Source of the DNA: Clostridia bacterium
Lineage (GTDB): Bacteria > Bacillota > Clostridia > Oscillospirales > CAG-272
DNA length: 64,000 nt
Assembly (NCBI GenBank): GCA_017624905.1
Contig: JAGAMD010000023.1
Span: forward strand, 1 to 64,000
Direction: 5' to 3'
This document shows positions 15,419 to 24,055 of this stretch, one piece after another. Within the stretch, counting starts at the first letter, position 1. Each line of letters begins with the position of its first letter. The notes beneath the pieces are model-generated. The model saw nothing but the letters and a program-made list of their open reading frames with translations. It was not told where the DNA came from and made no database searches. The position numbers and the translations under genes were made by a program.

Positions 15419-15447
15419 TTGTACATATAGTGATGTTGTGGTATAAT
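15419..15447 (+). promoter_or_regulatory. Promoter of HNH gene
   Basis: TTGTAC (15419-15424), 17 bases, TATAAT (15442-15447), then AAGGGGAG before the ATG. Confidence 0.65.
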
Positions 15448-15478
15448 AAATAAAAAAGAGAAACAAGGGGAGAAAATT

Positions 15479-16264
15479 ATGGCTAACTGGAACTGTGAGG
15501 ACGAAAGAGTAGCGTGTCAATTTTATTTAAAGCACAAGGAGAAAAGCAAAGAGAAGGCTGACGAGTTGATGACACTGCTAAATAACAAGTTTACAATTGG
15601 CTCGGTTAGAGCCAAAATTAAAAATTACGAGTTTTTAGATACCGGGAAGGGACTTGCCAATTATAGCTTTTTGTCTGAGTTTACCTACAAGCAACTATTA
15701 AAAAAAGGAAGCAAAAAGGGTCTTTCTAAGGCGGCAAGGGGCATACAGCTTGGCGATGTAGCTAACGCTGCTGTGAGAAATGTTTTAACTATTCTTAGCA
15801 TACATATAGGAGATATTTCTGCCGACGATGTCTTGGATGCATCAGTTTACTTTGATTATAAATGTCCTTATACAGGCAGAGATTTGTCGTCCGAAATCAA
15901 GGCTAAAGCAAATGGCGAAAAAGCACCAAATATTGTTTTAGACCATATCGTTCCACAAAATAGAGAATGTTGTGGATTGAATGTAAAGGGCAATCTTGTC
16001 TGGGTTGACAAGGAAGCAAATGGGCGAAAGGGAGGCAAAAGCTTTGATGAGTTTATTCTAACGGATGATAAAATTGTAAGCAGTACAACTCCTGGGGAGC
16101 GACAAGCACGAGTAGATAAAATTAAAGCTTACCAAAACGCGTGTGGATATGATCCTAAAAAAATAGCAAAGATTGCTTCTCAAATGTTAGAAGACCATTA
16201 CAAGAAAATCGAAAATATGCAAGTTGAAGCAGCCGCTGAAATTGCTAAAAAAATAAAGCCATAA
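15479..16264 (+). CDS. HNH-domain protein, putative nuclease
   Basis: 261 residues. A helical, Lys-rich N-terminal half with no recognised domain (about 1-115) is joined to an HNH core: YKCPYTGRDLS, then NIVLDHIVPQNRECCGLNVKGNLVWVDKEANGRKGGKSF. The DHIVPQN, GNLVWV and EANGRKG blocks are the beta-beta-alpha-metal signature, similar in wording to the HNH part of large RNA-guided nucleases, though nothing else of those is present. A solo gene with its own promoter; no methyltransferase or partner nearby. It could be a restriction-like or homing-type nuclease. Confidence 0.75.
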   Translation: MANWNCEDERVACQFYLKHKEKSKEKADELMTLLNNKFTIGSVRAKIKNYEFLDTGKGLANYSFLSEFTYKQLLKKGSKKGLSKAARGIQLGDVANAAVRNVLTILSIHIGDISADDVLDASVYFDYKCPYTGRDLSSEIKAKANGEKAPNIVLDHIVPQNRECCGLNVKGNLVWVDKEANGRKGGKSFDEFILTDDKIVSSTTPGERQARVDKIKAYQNACGYDPKKIAKIASQMLEDHYKKIENMQVEAAAEIAKKIKP

Positions 16265-16341
16265 GTAACAAAAAGAGCTTCGTTTGAGGTTCTTTCAGTA
16301 TGCACCTGATTGGCATAATAAGTTTTTAAAAGGAGAAAAAT

Positions 16342-18066
16342 ATGAGTAGTACAATTTTGGGTGGAAAAATTCTTTTAGAGCCTGTGGAGGAGGAAAAGCA
16401 CGAGGAGGATTATGGCTACGAGGGCTATCCCCTAAGAAAGCCAACTGTTTATCTTGAAGGTGCGACCGCGGAATATTATCCGCAAACAATGTTCGGCTGG
16501 GACGATGATTCAGTTGTGGTTGTAAGAGAAAACCGTGTTGTTAAATATACAAGAAGCTCCTTTGTCGAGCTTCTTGCTAAGGATGAAAAGGGCAATATTG
16601 TTTGGATGGATGGAAGAAACGCACCATATTCAGACTGTTGGGACGGCGAATATTTAGATGACTATCGTGGTGGTGAGGAATTTACAATAAAGACCTATGA
16701 CCTTAGCACAATGAAGAAGCAAAGCTATAAGGCTGTGCTTGAAAAAGAAGAGGAAATGGGAAATGATGATATTCGTAGAATATCTGAATATATAGATACA
16801 AAAGAGGTTGAGGAAAAATTTGTAATAAATAAAAATGGCATTCTTGAAAAATGCAATGTAAGAGAAGACGACGTGGTTATCCCTGAGGGCGTAAAAAAAT
16901 TTGGATTTTGGCCGTTTTCTGAAAGAAAGAACATAAAAACCATTACACTTCCTGCTTCCTTTGAAGATTTTGAAGTCACTAATTTTCATTCAAGCGAGTC
17001 CCTTGAAAAAATTTTTGTAAATGAGCAAAATCCAAAGTATTATAGCATAAATGGTAGTCTTGTTGATAGAAGCACAAAAACACTTATTTGGGCGACAAGG
17101 GGCTTTATAATACCGGAGGATGGCTCTATTGAAAAAATAGGAAAAGAAGCATTTAAGGGACATAAGGACTTGACTAACATTAAAATCCCAAGCACGATAG
17201 TCGCTATTAAAGAACGCGCGTTTTCAAATTGTGAATCGCTTGTTAGCGTCGATATTCCATCAAGCGTTGCCGAAATTGGCTATGGTGCGTTTTACGGATG
17301 TAGGAGTTTAAAAAGTATAGTAATTCCGGGATTAATAAAGACTTTAGAGGATGGTTGCTTTTCCGGCTGTTGCTCTCTTGAAAGTGTTACCTTGCCCAGC
17401 TCACTTACAGAAATTGACTATAATGCATTTAGTGGCTGCAAGAGTCTAAAAAGCATAGAGATTCCGTCATCTGTTACTAAAATTGGAGGTTATGCCTTTC
17501 AGGGATGCACTAGCTTGACAGAAATAACGATACCCGCTTCCGTAACAGCCATTGATGACAACACGTTTTCCAGTTGCAAAAATCTTGTGTCAGTTGAGCT
17601 GCCAGAGGGAATAAGAGAGCTTGGCGAAGCTACATTTCGTGGCTGTGAAGCCTTGACTAGCATCAAAATCCCTTCATCAGTAATAGAAATTGGCTCAAGG
17701 TGCTTTGCTTATTGTAAAAGTCTTGAAAAATTAAATATACCAAATAGTGTGGTTGAAATTGGTGAATATGCATTTTATTTATGCGAATCGCTAAAGAACA
17801 TCAAGCTATCTAAATCACTGGTTAAAATTCCTGATAATATGTGCTTAAGCTGTGAAAGCCTTGATAATGTAGTTATACCTAGCTCGGTTTATAAAATTGG
17901 CACAGGTGCCTTTTCACACTGCATCTCTCTTGAAAGCATTGAGGTCCCAAAAACAGTAAAGATCGTAAGAGAAAGTGCGTTTCGTGGCTGCAAGTTCAAC
18001 ACGAAAAACGCAGATGCTCCTTCTACTAGCGAAACTTGCCCTTGGGGAGATGAATGCGTGTTTTAG
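16342..18066 (+). CDS. BspA-type leucine-rich repeat (LRR_5) protein, cytosolic
   Basis: 574 residues. An acidic N-terminal region of about 190 residues is followed by about 13 LRR_5/BspA repeats of 23 residues (pattern I.IPSSV..IG..AF.GC.SL), each usually carrying one Cys in the AF.GC turn. BspA repeats are normally on secreted adhesins, but this protein has no signal peptide, lipobox, sortase motif or membrane helix, so it should be cytoplasmic unless secreted by another route. The C-terminus ends with a short Cys-containing tail. Start supported by AAAAGGAG. Terminator directly after. Confidence 0.85.
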   Translation: MSSTILGGKILLEPVEEEKHEEDYGYEGYPLRKPTVYLEGATAEYYPQTMFGWDDDSVVVVRENRVVKYTRSSFVELLAKDEKGNIVWMDGRNAPYSDCWDGEYLDDYRGGEEFTIKTYDLSTMKKQSYKAVLEKEEEMGNDDIRRISEYIDTKEVEEKFVINKNGILEKCNVREDDVVIPEGVKKFGFWPFSERKNIKTITLPASFEDFEVTNFHSSESLEKIFVNEQNPKYYSINGSLVDRSTKTLIWATRGFIIPEDGSIEKIGKEAFKGHKDLTNIKIPSTIVAIKERAFSNCESLVSVDIPSSVAEIGYGAFYGCRSLKSIVIPGLIKTLEDGCFSGCCSLESVTLPSSLTEIDYNAFSGCKSLKSIEIPSSVTKIGGYAFQGCTSLTEITIPASVTAIDDNTFSSCKNLVSVELPEGIRELGEATFRGCEALTSIKIPSSVIEIGSRCFAYCKSLEKLNIPNSVVEIGEYAFYLCESLKNIKLSKSLVKIPDNMCLSCESLDNVVIPSSVYKIGTGAFSHCISLESIEVPKTVKIVRESAFRGCKFNTKNADAPSTSETCPWGDECVF

Positions 18067-18069
18067 TAA

Positions 18070-18098
18070 AGAAAGCCACTTTTAAAGTGGCTTTTTTG
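18070..18098 (+). terminator. Terminator after LRR gene
   Basis: AAAGCCACTTT-TA-AAGTGGCTTTTTT. Confidence 0.85.
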
Positions 18099-18127
18099 TT
18101 GAAACATTTATGCTCTTGTGGTATAAT
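18099..18127 (+). promoter_or_regulatory. rhaM promoter
   Basis: TTGAAA (18099-18104), 17 bases, TATAAT (18122-18127); it starts right at the T tract of the previous terminator. Confidence 0.75.
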
Positions 18128-18149
18128 TTAATAAAAGGTGGTGGAATTT

Positions 18150-18467
18150 ATGGAAAAATACGCATGGAAGGGCAAAATTGTTGATGGTGCTCTTGAGGAA
18201 TACATAAAAAGGCACGATGCTATTTGGGATGAGATGAAAGAGGTTCTTTCAAATGCCGGAATTGTAAACTATACAATTTGGAATGTTGGAAACGAGCTTT
18301 TTGGCTACTACGAGTGTGAAAAGGGAATAGAGTACGCAGCTAAGGTGCAAAGAGAAAGCCCTGTGGTTGAGAGATGGAACGAATATATGAAGGACATACT
18401 CATTATGGAAATGGATCCCGAAACAGGCGTACAGCCTCAGCTTACAAAGGTTTTCTCGTTTAAATAG
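18150..18467 (+). CDS. rhaM: L-rhamnose mutarotase
   Basis: 105 residues, the usual size. It interconverts alpha and beta anomers of L-rhamnose so that rhamnose isomerase can act. Key wording: YIKRHDAIWDEM with H22 at the same position as the catalytic His of the E. coli enzyme, GIVNYTIW, and the C-terminal VERWNEYMKDIL. Start chosen after AAGGTGGTGG; a slightly longer in-frame start lacks spacing. No rhamnose isomerase or kinase is in the window, so it is a detached piece of that pathway. Confidence 0.85.
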   Translation: MEKYAWKGKIVDGALEEYIKRHDAIWDEMKEVLSNAGIVNYTIWNVGNELFGYYECEKGIEYAAKVQRESPVVERWNEYMKDILIMEMDPETGVQPQLTKVFSFK

Positions 18468-18475
18468 GTTGAATA

Positions 18476-18504
18476 TTGACAATATTTAGCACCTTTGCTA
18501 TAAT
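18476..18504 (+). promoter_or_regulatory. mgtC promoter
   Basis: TTGACA (18476-18481), 17 bases, TATAAT (18499-18504). Confidence 0.85.
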
Positions 18505-18539
18505 GTTAATATATAAAATATATTAAACAAGGAGCTACA

Positions 18540-19223
18540 ATGGACTGGCTTATTGAATTTTATAATAACTATATCGCTGAGCTTACTTGGGTATCTATTA
18601 TTCTAAGGCTTTTACTTGCTGTTTTAGTCGGTGGACTTATCGGTAGTGAAAGAGGAAGAAGTGGTAGCCCGGCAGGACTCAGAACACATATACTTGTTTG
18701 CCTAGGTGCAGCTATGACAGCGCTTATTAGCGTTTATGTAGCTAAAGAGGGTGGCTTTGACGATGTTACAAGAATACCGGCGCAGGTTATCTCCGGAATC
18801 GGTTTTCTTGGTGCAGGTATGATTATAGTTAAGAAAAATAATGTAATCACAGGCTTAACCACTGCTGCCGGTATGTGGGCGACTGCGACTATTGGAATTG
18901 CACTTGGCTATGGCTTTTATCTTGGTGCACTTATTGCAACAGGTGCTTGTATTTTTACCGCCGCAGTTCTTACAAGACTTGAGCGCAAGAGCAGAAAATC
19001 AATGCATATCTATGCCGAGATTGCAAAGGCAGAGGAGGCTGGAAAAATAACTGACCAAATCCGTGAGCTACTTGGCCACGAGGCACTTATTGAGGTGTCT
19101 GGTGCTAGAAGTGGAATGCAAGGCAACATCGGTCTATATATCACAGCAAGTACACAGAGTACAGAGGCGACTCGCCAAGAGATTGAGAGGATTGAGGGGA
19201 TTTCCTTCGCCATTCAAGAATAG
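18540..19223 (+). CDS. MgtC/SapB family membrane protein
   Basis: 227 residues. N-terminal MgtC domain with about five membrane helices and the conserved LVGGLIGSERGRSGSPAGLRTHILVCLGAAM (about residues 30-60), GIGFLGAGMI and GLTTAAGMWATA. A soluble ACT-like domain follows from about residue 155. Family roles: Mg2+ homeostasis and inhibition of the F-ATPase in pathogens; the precise role in gut Clostridia is unknown. Own consensus promoter; AAGGAG before ATG. A folded 3' segment and a composite 3' element follow. Confidence 0.88.
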   Translation: MDWLIEFYNNYIAELTWVSIILRLLLAVLVGGLIGSERGRSGSPAGLRTHILVCLGAAMTALISVYVAKEGGFDDVTRIPAQVISGIGFLGAGMIIVKKNNVITGLTTAAGMWATATIGIALGYGFYLGALIATGACIFTAAVLTRLERKSRKSMHIYAEIAKAEEAGKITDQIRELLGHEALIEVSGARSGMQGNIGLYITASTQSTEATRQEIERIEGISFAIQE

Positions 19224-19228
19224 TAGAG

Positions 19229-19277
19229 ACAGCCGGATGCTGGTAAAACCGAAATCACGGTTTCAATGCAAGGCTGT
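19229..19277 (+). other. Folded segment directly after mgtC
   Basis: Outer stem ACAGCC (19229-19234) with GGCTGT (19272-19277), enclosing AAACCG-AAATCA-CGGTTT. Followed by only three further T residues, so it could be a weak terminator or 3'-UTR structure. I see no riboswitch I can name. Confidence 0.4.
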
Positions 19278-19333
19278 TTTCACCCAAACAAATAAGTTTT
19301 GGACACAATTCGGTGCTCCCAAAAAAGAAAAAC

Positions 19334-19447
19334 AAGGAAAAAAGAGGTCTATGACCTCTTTTCTTTATGTGATTTCTATGTGCGACCACTCCCTCCGACG
19401 TACACAAGTACGCCTCTCGGTTGTGCTCACACATTTTTCCTCAGCCC
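19334..19447 (+). repeat. Composite 3' element, copy 2 (R2)
   Basis: Near-identical to the left-edge copy at a constant offset over about 110 bases. Terminator hairpin AAAAGAGGTC (19340-19349) / GACCTCTTTT (19353-19362), then the core with GTAC-ACAA-GTAC. It lies 3' of mgtC in the same orientation. The whole 19224-19550 gap is this element, the preceding folded segment and the next promoter. Confidence 0.75.
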
Positions 19448-19486
19448 CAGTGCCTCTATTTTTCGTTTGTGCGTTTGCATAATTTC

Positions 19487-19515
19487 TTGAAAAAGATAGA
19501 TAATTATGATAAAAT
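19487..19515 (+). promoter_or_regulatory. Promoter of membrane protein-GDPD operon
   Basis: TTGAAA (19487-19492), 17 bases, extended TGA-TAAAAT (19510-19515). Confidence 0.65.
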
Positions 19516-19550
19516 ATAATTGTAATGTTTAAGGAAAGGATGGTGCTTTA

Positions 19551-20072
19551 ATGAATAGACCAAAGGTCAACTGGCGTGGTGGACTTTTGTATGCGCTTCT
19601 TTTAGAGATTGAGGTGCTTGTTACCGCATTTTTCTTAACATTTGCCATTTATCCTGCGAGAATGCTTTTTGAAGAAGGCATTTTAAGAGAGCTAGCCGAG
19701 ATTTTGATACTTGTGTTAGTCGAGCTAGTGGTTAGATTCTTTGTGTTTTTTGCACTATTTAAGAATAACAAGCGACTTGACTTTCCATATTTTATAGGGG
19801 GATACGCAATAGCCTTGGGCATTCGCCTTGTCTTTTCATATATAACTAGCTTTGCAGCATTTTCTGCTGGTATGAGTGTTCTACTTATAGGGCAAAAATT
19901 GGCGGCTAGCTTTATTAATCCTGAGATAAAAACAATGCAAGAGGTGCCGAAGCTACTTTATATAGTTGTCTTTTTACTCTTTGAAGGGCTATCTATACTG
20001 ATTGCGTATTTTGCCTCTAAAAAAGTGACCGAGCAACGAGAAAAAATAAGAAAAGAGCTACACGGAGAATAA
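19551..20072 (+). CDS. Four-helix membrane protein, unknown function
   Basis: 173 residues with about four membrane helices (about residues 11-33, 46-70, 78-118 and 137-155) and a basic C-terminal tail EQREKIRKELHGE. No recognised family. Its stop is one base from the GDPD start and its coding end supplies that gene's GGAG ribosome site, so the two are co-translated; a role linked to lipid or phosphodiester metabolism is a guess from context. Confidence 0.65.
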   Translation: MNRPKVNWRGGLLYALLLEIEVLVTAFFLTFAIYPARMLFEEGILRELAEILILVLVELVVRFFVFFALFKNNKRLDFPYFIGGYAIALGIRLVFSYITSFAAFSAGMSVLLIGQKLAASFINPEIKTMQEVPKLLYIVVFLLFEGLSILIAYFASKKVTEQREKIRKELHGE

Positions 20073-20073
20073 A

Positions 20074-20793
20074 ATGAACACAATAAAATTTGACAAGAAA
20101 AATGTTAGAGTTATTGCACACAGAGGGCTTTCGGGCATTGAGGTAGAGAACACAAACTCGGCATTTGTAGCAGCGGGAAACCGCTCATATTATGGAATTG
20201 AAACCGATATACACAGGACAAGCGACGGAAATTTTGTGGTAGGACACGACGACAACTATAATCGCTTGGCAGGCAAGGAAATTTATCTTGAAAAAAACAC
20301 ACTTGCCGAATTGCAAGAGGTAGTTTTCTTTGACAAGGACGGGACAAAGGACAGGGTAGATTTGCGTCCTAGCCGACTTGAAAACTATATAAAAATAGTG
20401 AAAAAGTATGAAAAGCACGCCATTCTTGAGTTAAAGAGTGATTTTACAAAAGAGGAAATAGCCAAAATAATTGAAATAATAAAAAGCTATGACTATTTAG
20501 AGAATACAACCTTTATCTCGTTTATTTATGATAATCTACTCAAAATAAGAGAGCTTTTGCCAAAACAAAGCGCCCAGTATCTTTTTTGGAAGGTGACAGA
20601 CGAGGAAATTAATCGTCTTGCCCACGATAAAATTGACGTTGACGTGTGGGTGAAGGAGCTAACACGTGAGCAAATCGAAGCATGCCACAAGGCGGGACTA
20701 ACCGTCAACTGCTGGACAGTCGACGATAAGGATTTAGCAGAAAGCCTTGCCGACTGGGGAATTGACTATATCACTACAAACATATTGGAATAA
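20074..20793 (+). CDS. Glycerophosphodiester phosphodiesterase
   Basis: 239 residues, a typical single-domain cytoplasmic GDPD. Signature residues are present: AHRG near the N-terminus, ETDIHRTSDGNFVVGHD (metal-binding Glu/Asp and catalytic His), a LELKSD strand mid-protein, and NCWTVDD near the end. It hydrolyses glycerophosphodiesters from phospholipid turnover to sn-glycerol 3-phosphate and an alcohol. No signal peptide, so UgpQ-like rather than secreted GlpQ. Confidence 0.88.
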   Translation: MNTIKFDKKNVRVIAHRGLSGIEVENTNSAFVAAGNRSYYGIETDIHRTSDGNFVVGHDDNYNRLAGKEIYLEKNTLAELQEVVFFDKDGTKDRVDLRPSRLENYIKIVKKYEKHAILELKSDFTKEEIAKIIEIIKSYDYLENTTFISFIYDNLLKIRELLPKQSAQYLFWKVTDEEINRLAHDKIDVDVWVKELTREQIEACHKAGLTVNCWTVDDKDLAESLADWGIDYITTNILE

Positions 20794-20822
20794 GTAAAAG
20801 CACCTCAAAAGAGGTGCTTTTT
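20794..20822. terminator. Bidirectional terminator
   Basis: AAAAGCACCTC-AAAA-GAGGTGCTTTTT between GDPD and the convergent lipoprotein gene. Confidence 0.85.
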
Positions 20823-20823
20823 G

Positions 20824-21690
20824 TTATCTATATAAATCCTCTAGGCTGGCAACCTCGTTGTATTCGTCGGCGTCGGCCGGGGCGACTACATCACGAGCCT
20901 CGTCGTAGGAATAAGTAGCGGTGCTATCAAGAGTTGTGCTTCCTGTAACTTGGTGAATAACAACACTTAAAATGCAGTAATTTTCATCGATTGTAATCTC
21001 TTGAGATTGCTCGTCGGGTGTATTTGCTCCCATTAGCTCCTTAAATGAATCGGATGCACCCTCAAGCTTAATGGTGATTGTTCCGTCGCCATTTTCAACA
21101 ACTTCCTTGGTTTCATATGCGTTGATGCCACCGTTTGAGTCGTTGACTCCTGCTGAGCTAGCAGACTCAAAGCCGTGCTGGGATGCGTTTGGTAGCTTGT
21201 TCTTTATGTTTTGATATGAGCTGGAATAGTAAACAGTATCGTCTACACACATTACCTTCATGCCGTAGGTTGATTCCTGCTCCCAGTTGGCACCATCATA
21301 ATAGCAAACCATTACAATGTTGATAGGATTGCCGTTTGCTAAACGGTTTTCCTCTGTTGTTACCTTAACTCTGGCATTTGCCATAGATTTGCTGATTTGT
21401 TGCATATAGTATTCAACAGAGCCGTAAACAACCTCAGGCTCTTTTTCGGGCTCTTGGCTTTCGTTTTCTTCTTCTCTTGATTCCTCTTCGGTTTCTCCCT
21501 TGCTCATTTCTTCCTTTTCTTGCTCGTTCTTTTCAAGCTCTTCCTTCCAGTTTGGAACATTTGAGTTGGTTGAGGTATTTGAGATTTCGGTTTTGCCGAT
21601 TATACCACCAAGATCAGCTAAGCTACATGATACTAAAGAAAATATCATAGCAAGACAGAGTAGTAAAGATAGGATTTTTGCAAATTTCAT
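20824..21690 (-). CDS. Predicted lipoprotein with acidic linker
   Basis: 288 residues. The signal peptide ends in lipobox LVSC with C22 as the lipidated residue. A Glu/Lys-rich low-complexity linker (about 45-85) is followed by a soluble domain (about 88-280) with Tyr-rich beta strands. No enzyme motif seen; the wording of short repeated beta strands is like the LolA-type/DUF lipoproteins of Clostridia, but I would not assign one. Own promoter, TTGACT-17-TATAAT (21729-21757). Confidence 0.75.
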   Translation of the reverse strand: MKFAKILSLLLCLAMIFSLVSCSLADLGGIIGKTEISNTSTNSNVPNWKEELEKNEQEKEEMSKGETEEESREEENESQEPEKEPEVVYGSVEYYMQQISKSMANARVKVTTEENRLANGNPINIVMVCYYDGANWEQESTYGMKVMCVDDTVYYSSSYQNIKNKLPNASQHGFESASSAGVNDSNGGINAYETKEVVENGDGTITIKLEGASDSFKELMGANTPDEQSQEITIDENYCILSVVIHQVTGSTTLDSTATYSYDEARDVVAPADADEYNEVASLEDLYR

Positions 21691-21728
21691 TTTTACACCT
21701 CATATTGATATATTAATTAGATAATATA

Positions 21729-21757
21729 ATTATAAGCCTGTTTGTTAAAAAAGTCAA
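21729..21757 (-). promoter_or_regulatory. Lipoprotein gene promoter
   Basis: Minus strand TTGACT (21752-21757), 17 bases, TATAAT (21729-21734). Confidence 0.7.
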
Positions 21758-21780
21758 CATTTTCGGCTTTCTTTCTTATA

Positions 21781-21809
21781 TTGAAAACCTTGTTATTATA
21801 TGCTATAAT
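21781..21809 (+). promoter_or_regulatory. MFS transporter promoter
   Basis: TTGAAA (21781-21786), 17 bases, TATAAT (21804-21809). Confidence 0.75.
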
Positions 21810-21840
21810 AAATACATACTTATTTAAAGGAGTAATTTTT

Positions 21841-23154
21841 ATGAAAACTAAGCTAAAGGGGAAGTTTTTTGCCTCGCTTGTTTTATTTAGCCTAATAGGT
21901 CAGGTTGCTTGGGTTGTTGAAAATATGTACTTAAATGTATTTATGTACAAGATGTTCAATGCAAGTGCCGGTGACATTTCCTTAATGGTTGGTGCAAGTG
22001 CGGTTGCCGCAACTATAACAACTGTATTTATTGGTGCGTTGTCTGACAAGATAGGCAAAAGAAAGCTATTTATTTGTGGTGGCTATATTCTTTGGGGCAT
22101 ATCTATCCTTTGCTTTATGCTTGTAAGAACGGACATAATTGACGCAGTATTTCCAATGGCGGTATCGAGCGCATCCGTTGGTGTTGCTCTTGTTATAATC
22201 CTAGACTGTGTAATGACATTTTTTGGCTCAAGTGCAAATGATGCCGCATTTAATGCCTGGCTAACTGACTCAACTGATAGCACAAACAGAGGTAGTGCAG
22301 AGGGAATAAACTCAATGATGCCGCTTGTTGCTATTTTGGTTGTTTTCGGTGGCTTTATGGCGTTTGATTTAGATAAATCAAGTAGCTGGACATATATCTT
22401 TTTAATAATCGGTGCGGTTGTTTTGGTAATTGGTGTGCTTGGCTTGTTTATTATTAATGAGCCAAAGCTGGAAAAGAATACCGATGGCTATTTTAAAACT
22501 GTATTTTACGGCTTTAAGCCATCAACTATAAGAAAAAACAAATCACTTTATTTACACCTTGCAATTTTCATAGCCTTTAATATTTCAATTCAAATCTTTA
22601 TGCCATACCTCATTTTATACTACGAGGTTTCCTTAAAGATGACAAACTATGTTTTCGTAATGGCACCGGCTATTATTCTTGCATCGGTTGTTACATTCTT
22701 CTGGGGCAAGGCTTATGACAAAAAGGGCTTTAATTTTTCATCTTGGATAAGCATTGGTTGGCTTGCTCTTGGCTATATTATATTGTTTATTTCTAAGAGC
22801 ACACCACTTGTATTTGTCGGCTCACTTCTTATGATGTGTGGCTACCTTTCAGGTATGGCTGTTTTTGGAGCAAAGATAAGAGATTTAACACCGATAGGTC
22901 AATCGGGCATGTTTCAAGGCGTTAGAATATTCTCACAGGTTTTAGTCCCCGGTGTTATAGGCCCATTTATCGGCAAAACTGTTTTAAGCAACGCAGAAAC
23001 AATATTAAACAATGACGGAACAAGGTCCTTCGTGCCAAACGAAAGTATATTTTTGGCAGCACTTATCGTAGCTGTTGTTGTTTCGTTTATGCTTTTGCTG
23101 TTTATGGAGCCCAAAACAAAGAGAGTAGAAAAAGTGATTGACAAAGAGAATTAA
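21841..23154 (+). CDS. MFS transporter, sugar-type
   Basis: 437 residues, twelve membrane helices in two halves with a central basic loop (about 220-235). The MFS loop 2-3 signature appears as GALSDKIGKRK (about residue 65) and again in weaker form in the second half (GKAYDKKG). The opening QVAWVVENMYLNVF resembles the SLC45/GPH-like sugar importers seen in gut Clostridia; the substrate is not determinable. Start taken at AAAGGAG-ATG; the frame extends 33 codons upstream across the promoter. The coaX promoter overlaps its end. Confidence 0.82.
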   Translation: MKTKLKGKFFASLVLFSLIGQVAWVVENMYLNVFMYKMFNASAGDISLMVGASAVAATITTVFIGALSDKIGKRKLFICGGYILWGISILCFMLVRTDIIDAVFPMAVSSASVGVALVIILDCVMTFFGSSANDAAFNAWLTDSTDSTNRGSAEGINSMMPLVAILVVFGGFMAFDLDKSSSWTYIFLIIGAVVLVIGVLGLFIINEPKLEKNTDGYFKTVFYGFKPSTIRKNKSLYLHLAIFIAFNISIQIFMPYLILYYEVSLKMTNYVFVMAPAIILASVVTFFWGKAYDKKGFNFSSWISIGWLALGYIILFISKSTPLVFVGSLLMMCGYLSGMAVFGAKIRDLTPIGQSGMFQGVRIFSQVLVPGVIGPFIGKTVLSNAETILNNDGTRSFVPNESIFLAALIVAVVVSFMLLLFMEPKTKRVEKVIDKEN

Positions 23155-23166
23155 AAGTGCTACAAT
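23138..23166 (+). promoter_or_regulatory. coaX promoter inside end of MFS gene
   Basis: TTGACA (23138-23143), 17 bases, TACAAT (23161-23166); the -35 is within the last codons of the transporter. Confidence 0.7.
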
Positions 23167-23211
23167 ACCTTTATTAATAAAATTATTAGTAATCCAAACG
23201 GGAGAAAGCGT

Positions 23212-23976
23212 ATGATTCTTACCATTGACATTGGAAATACAAACATTACTTTTGGCGGCTTTTCAGATGACGAGCTCAAGTTCGTTGCACGTATGGCGAC
23301 AGATACAGAGAGAACAACTGATGAGTATGCTAGTAATATTTTAAATATTCTTTCCTTGCACAATGTTGCAAAAAGGGAAATAAAGGGAGCGGTTATATCC
23401 TCGGTTGTGCCACCTCTTAACAGAGTTATTAAAAAGGCGGTTAGACTGATTTATGGTGTAACTCCTATTGTTGTTGGTCCCGGTGTAAAGACCGGCATCA
23501 GCATTCTTTGTGATAATCCGTCATCCGTTGGTGCTGACATTATCTCGGCGTGTGTTGCAACTCACAATATCTACGGTAGCCCTGCCTTGATTATCGACAT
23601 CGGCACAGCTACAAAAATGATAGCATTAAATGAAAATGGTGCATTTATTGGCGTATCTATTATTCCCGGTGTTATGATGGGGCTTAATGCACTTTCTGAA
23701 AGGACTGCTCAGCTACCTAAAATTGACCTATCAGCTCCAAGCAATGTTATCGGCAAGAACACAATTGATTGTATGAAATCCGGCGTTGTTTTTGGTAATG
23801 CTAGTCTAATTGACGGTATGATAGACAGAATTAACGAAGAGGTTGGACGTGAGCTTAAGGTTTATGTAACGGGAGGCTTAGCCTCAACTCTTGTGCCACA
23901 CTGTAAGCACGAAATGACACTTGATAAAAACCTTGTTTTAAAGGGACTTAATCTTATTTACAAGAAAAATAATTAG
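23212..23976 (+). CDS. coaX: Type III pantothenate kinase
   Basis: 254 residues, normal length. First step of CoA synthesis: pantothenate plus ATP to 4'-phosphopantothenate; cytoplasmic ASKHA-fold enzyme needing a monovalent cation. Signatures: TIDIGNTNITFGGF (P-loop-like phosphate motif), PSSVGADIISACVA with the catalytic Asp, IDIGTATK, and a late VTGGLAS. Start after GGGAG. Followed 79 bases later by an ECF S-component, suggesting pantothenate uptake and activation together. Confidence 0.93.
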   Translation: MILTIDIGNTNITFGGFSDDELKFVARMATDTERTTDEYASNILNILSLHNVAKREIKGAVISSVVPPLNRVIKKAVRLIYGVTPIVVGPGVKTGISILCDNPSSVGADIISACVATHNIYGSPALIIDIGTATKMIALNENGAFIGVSIIPGVMMGLNALSERTAQLPKIDLSAPSNVIGKNTIDCMKSGVVFGNASLIDGMIDRINEEVGRELKVYVTGGLASTLVPHCKHEMTLDKNLVLKGLNLIYKKNN

Positions 23977-24055
23977 TATATTATTCCGTTTGACATACGG
24001 ATAAATATAAATTTATTACATTGTATCCACAAAAGGAACGATAGTAGGAGGATTT

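Noticed and set aside
23977..24055. Possible riboswitch before the ECF gene
   Set aside because: Only a short CCGT-TTGACAT-ACGG hairpin in 79 bases; no known riboswitch core.
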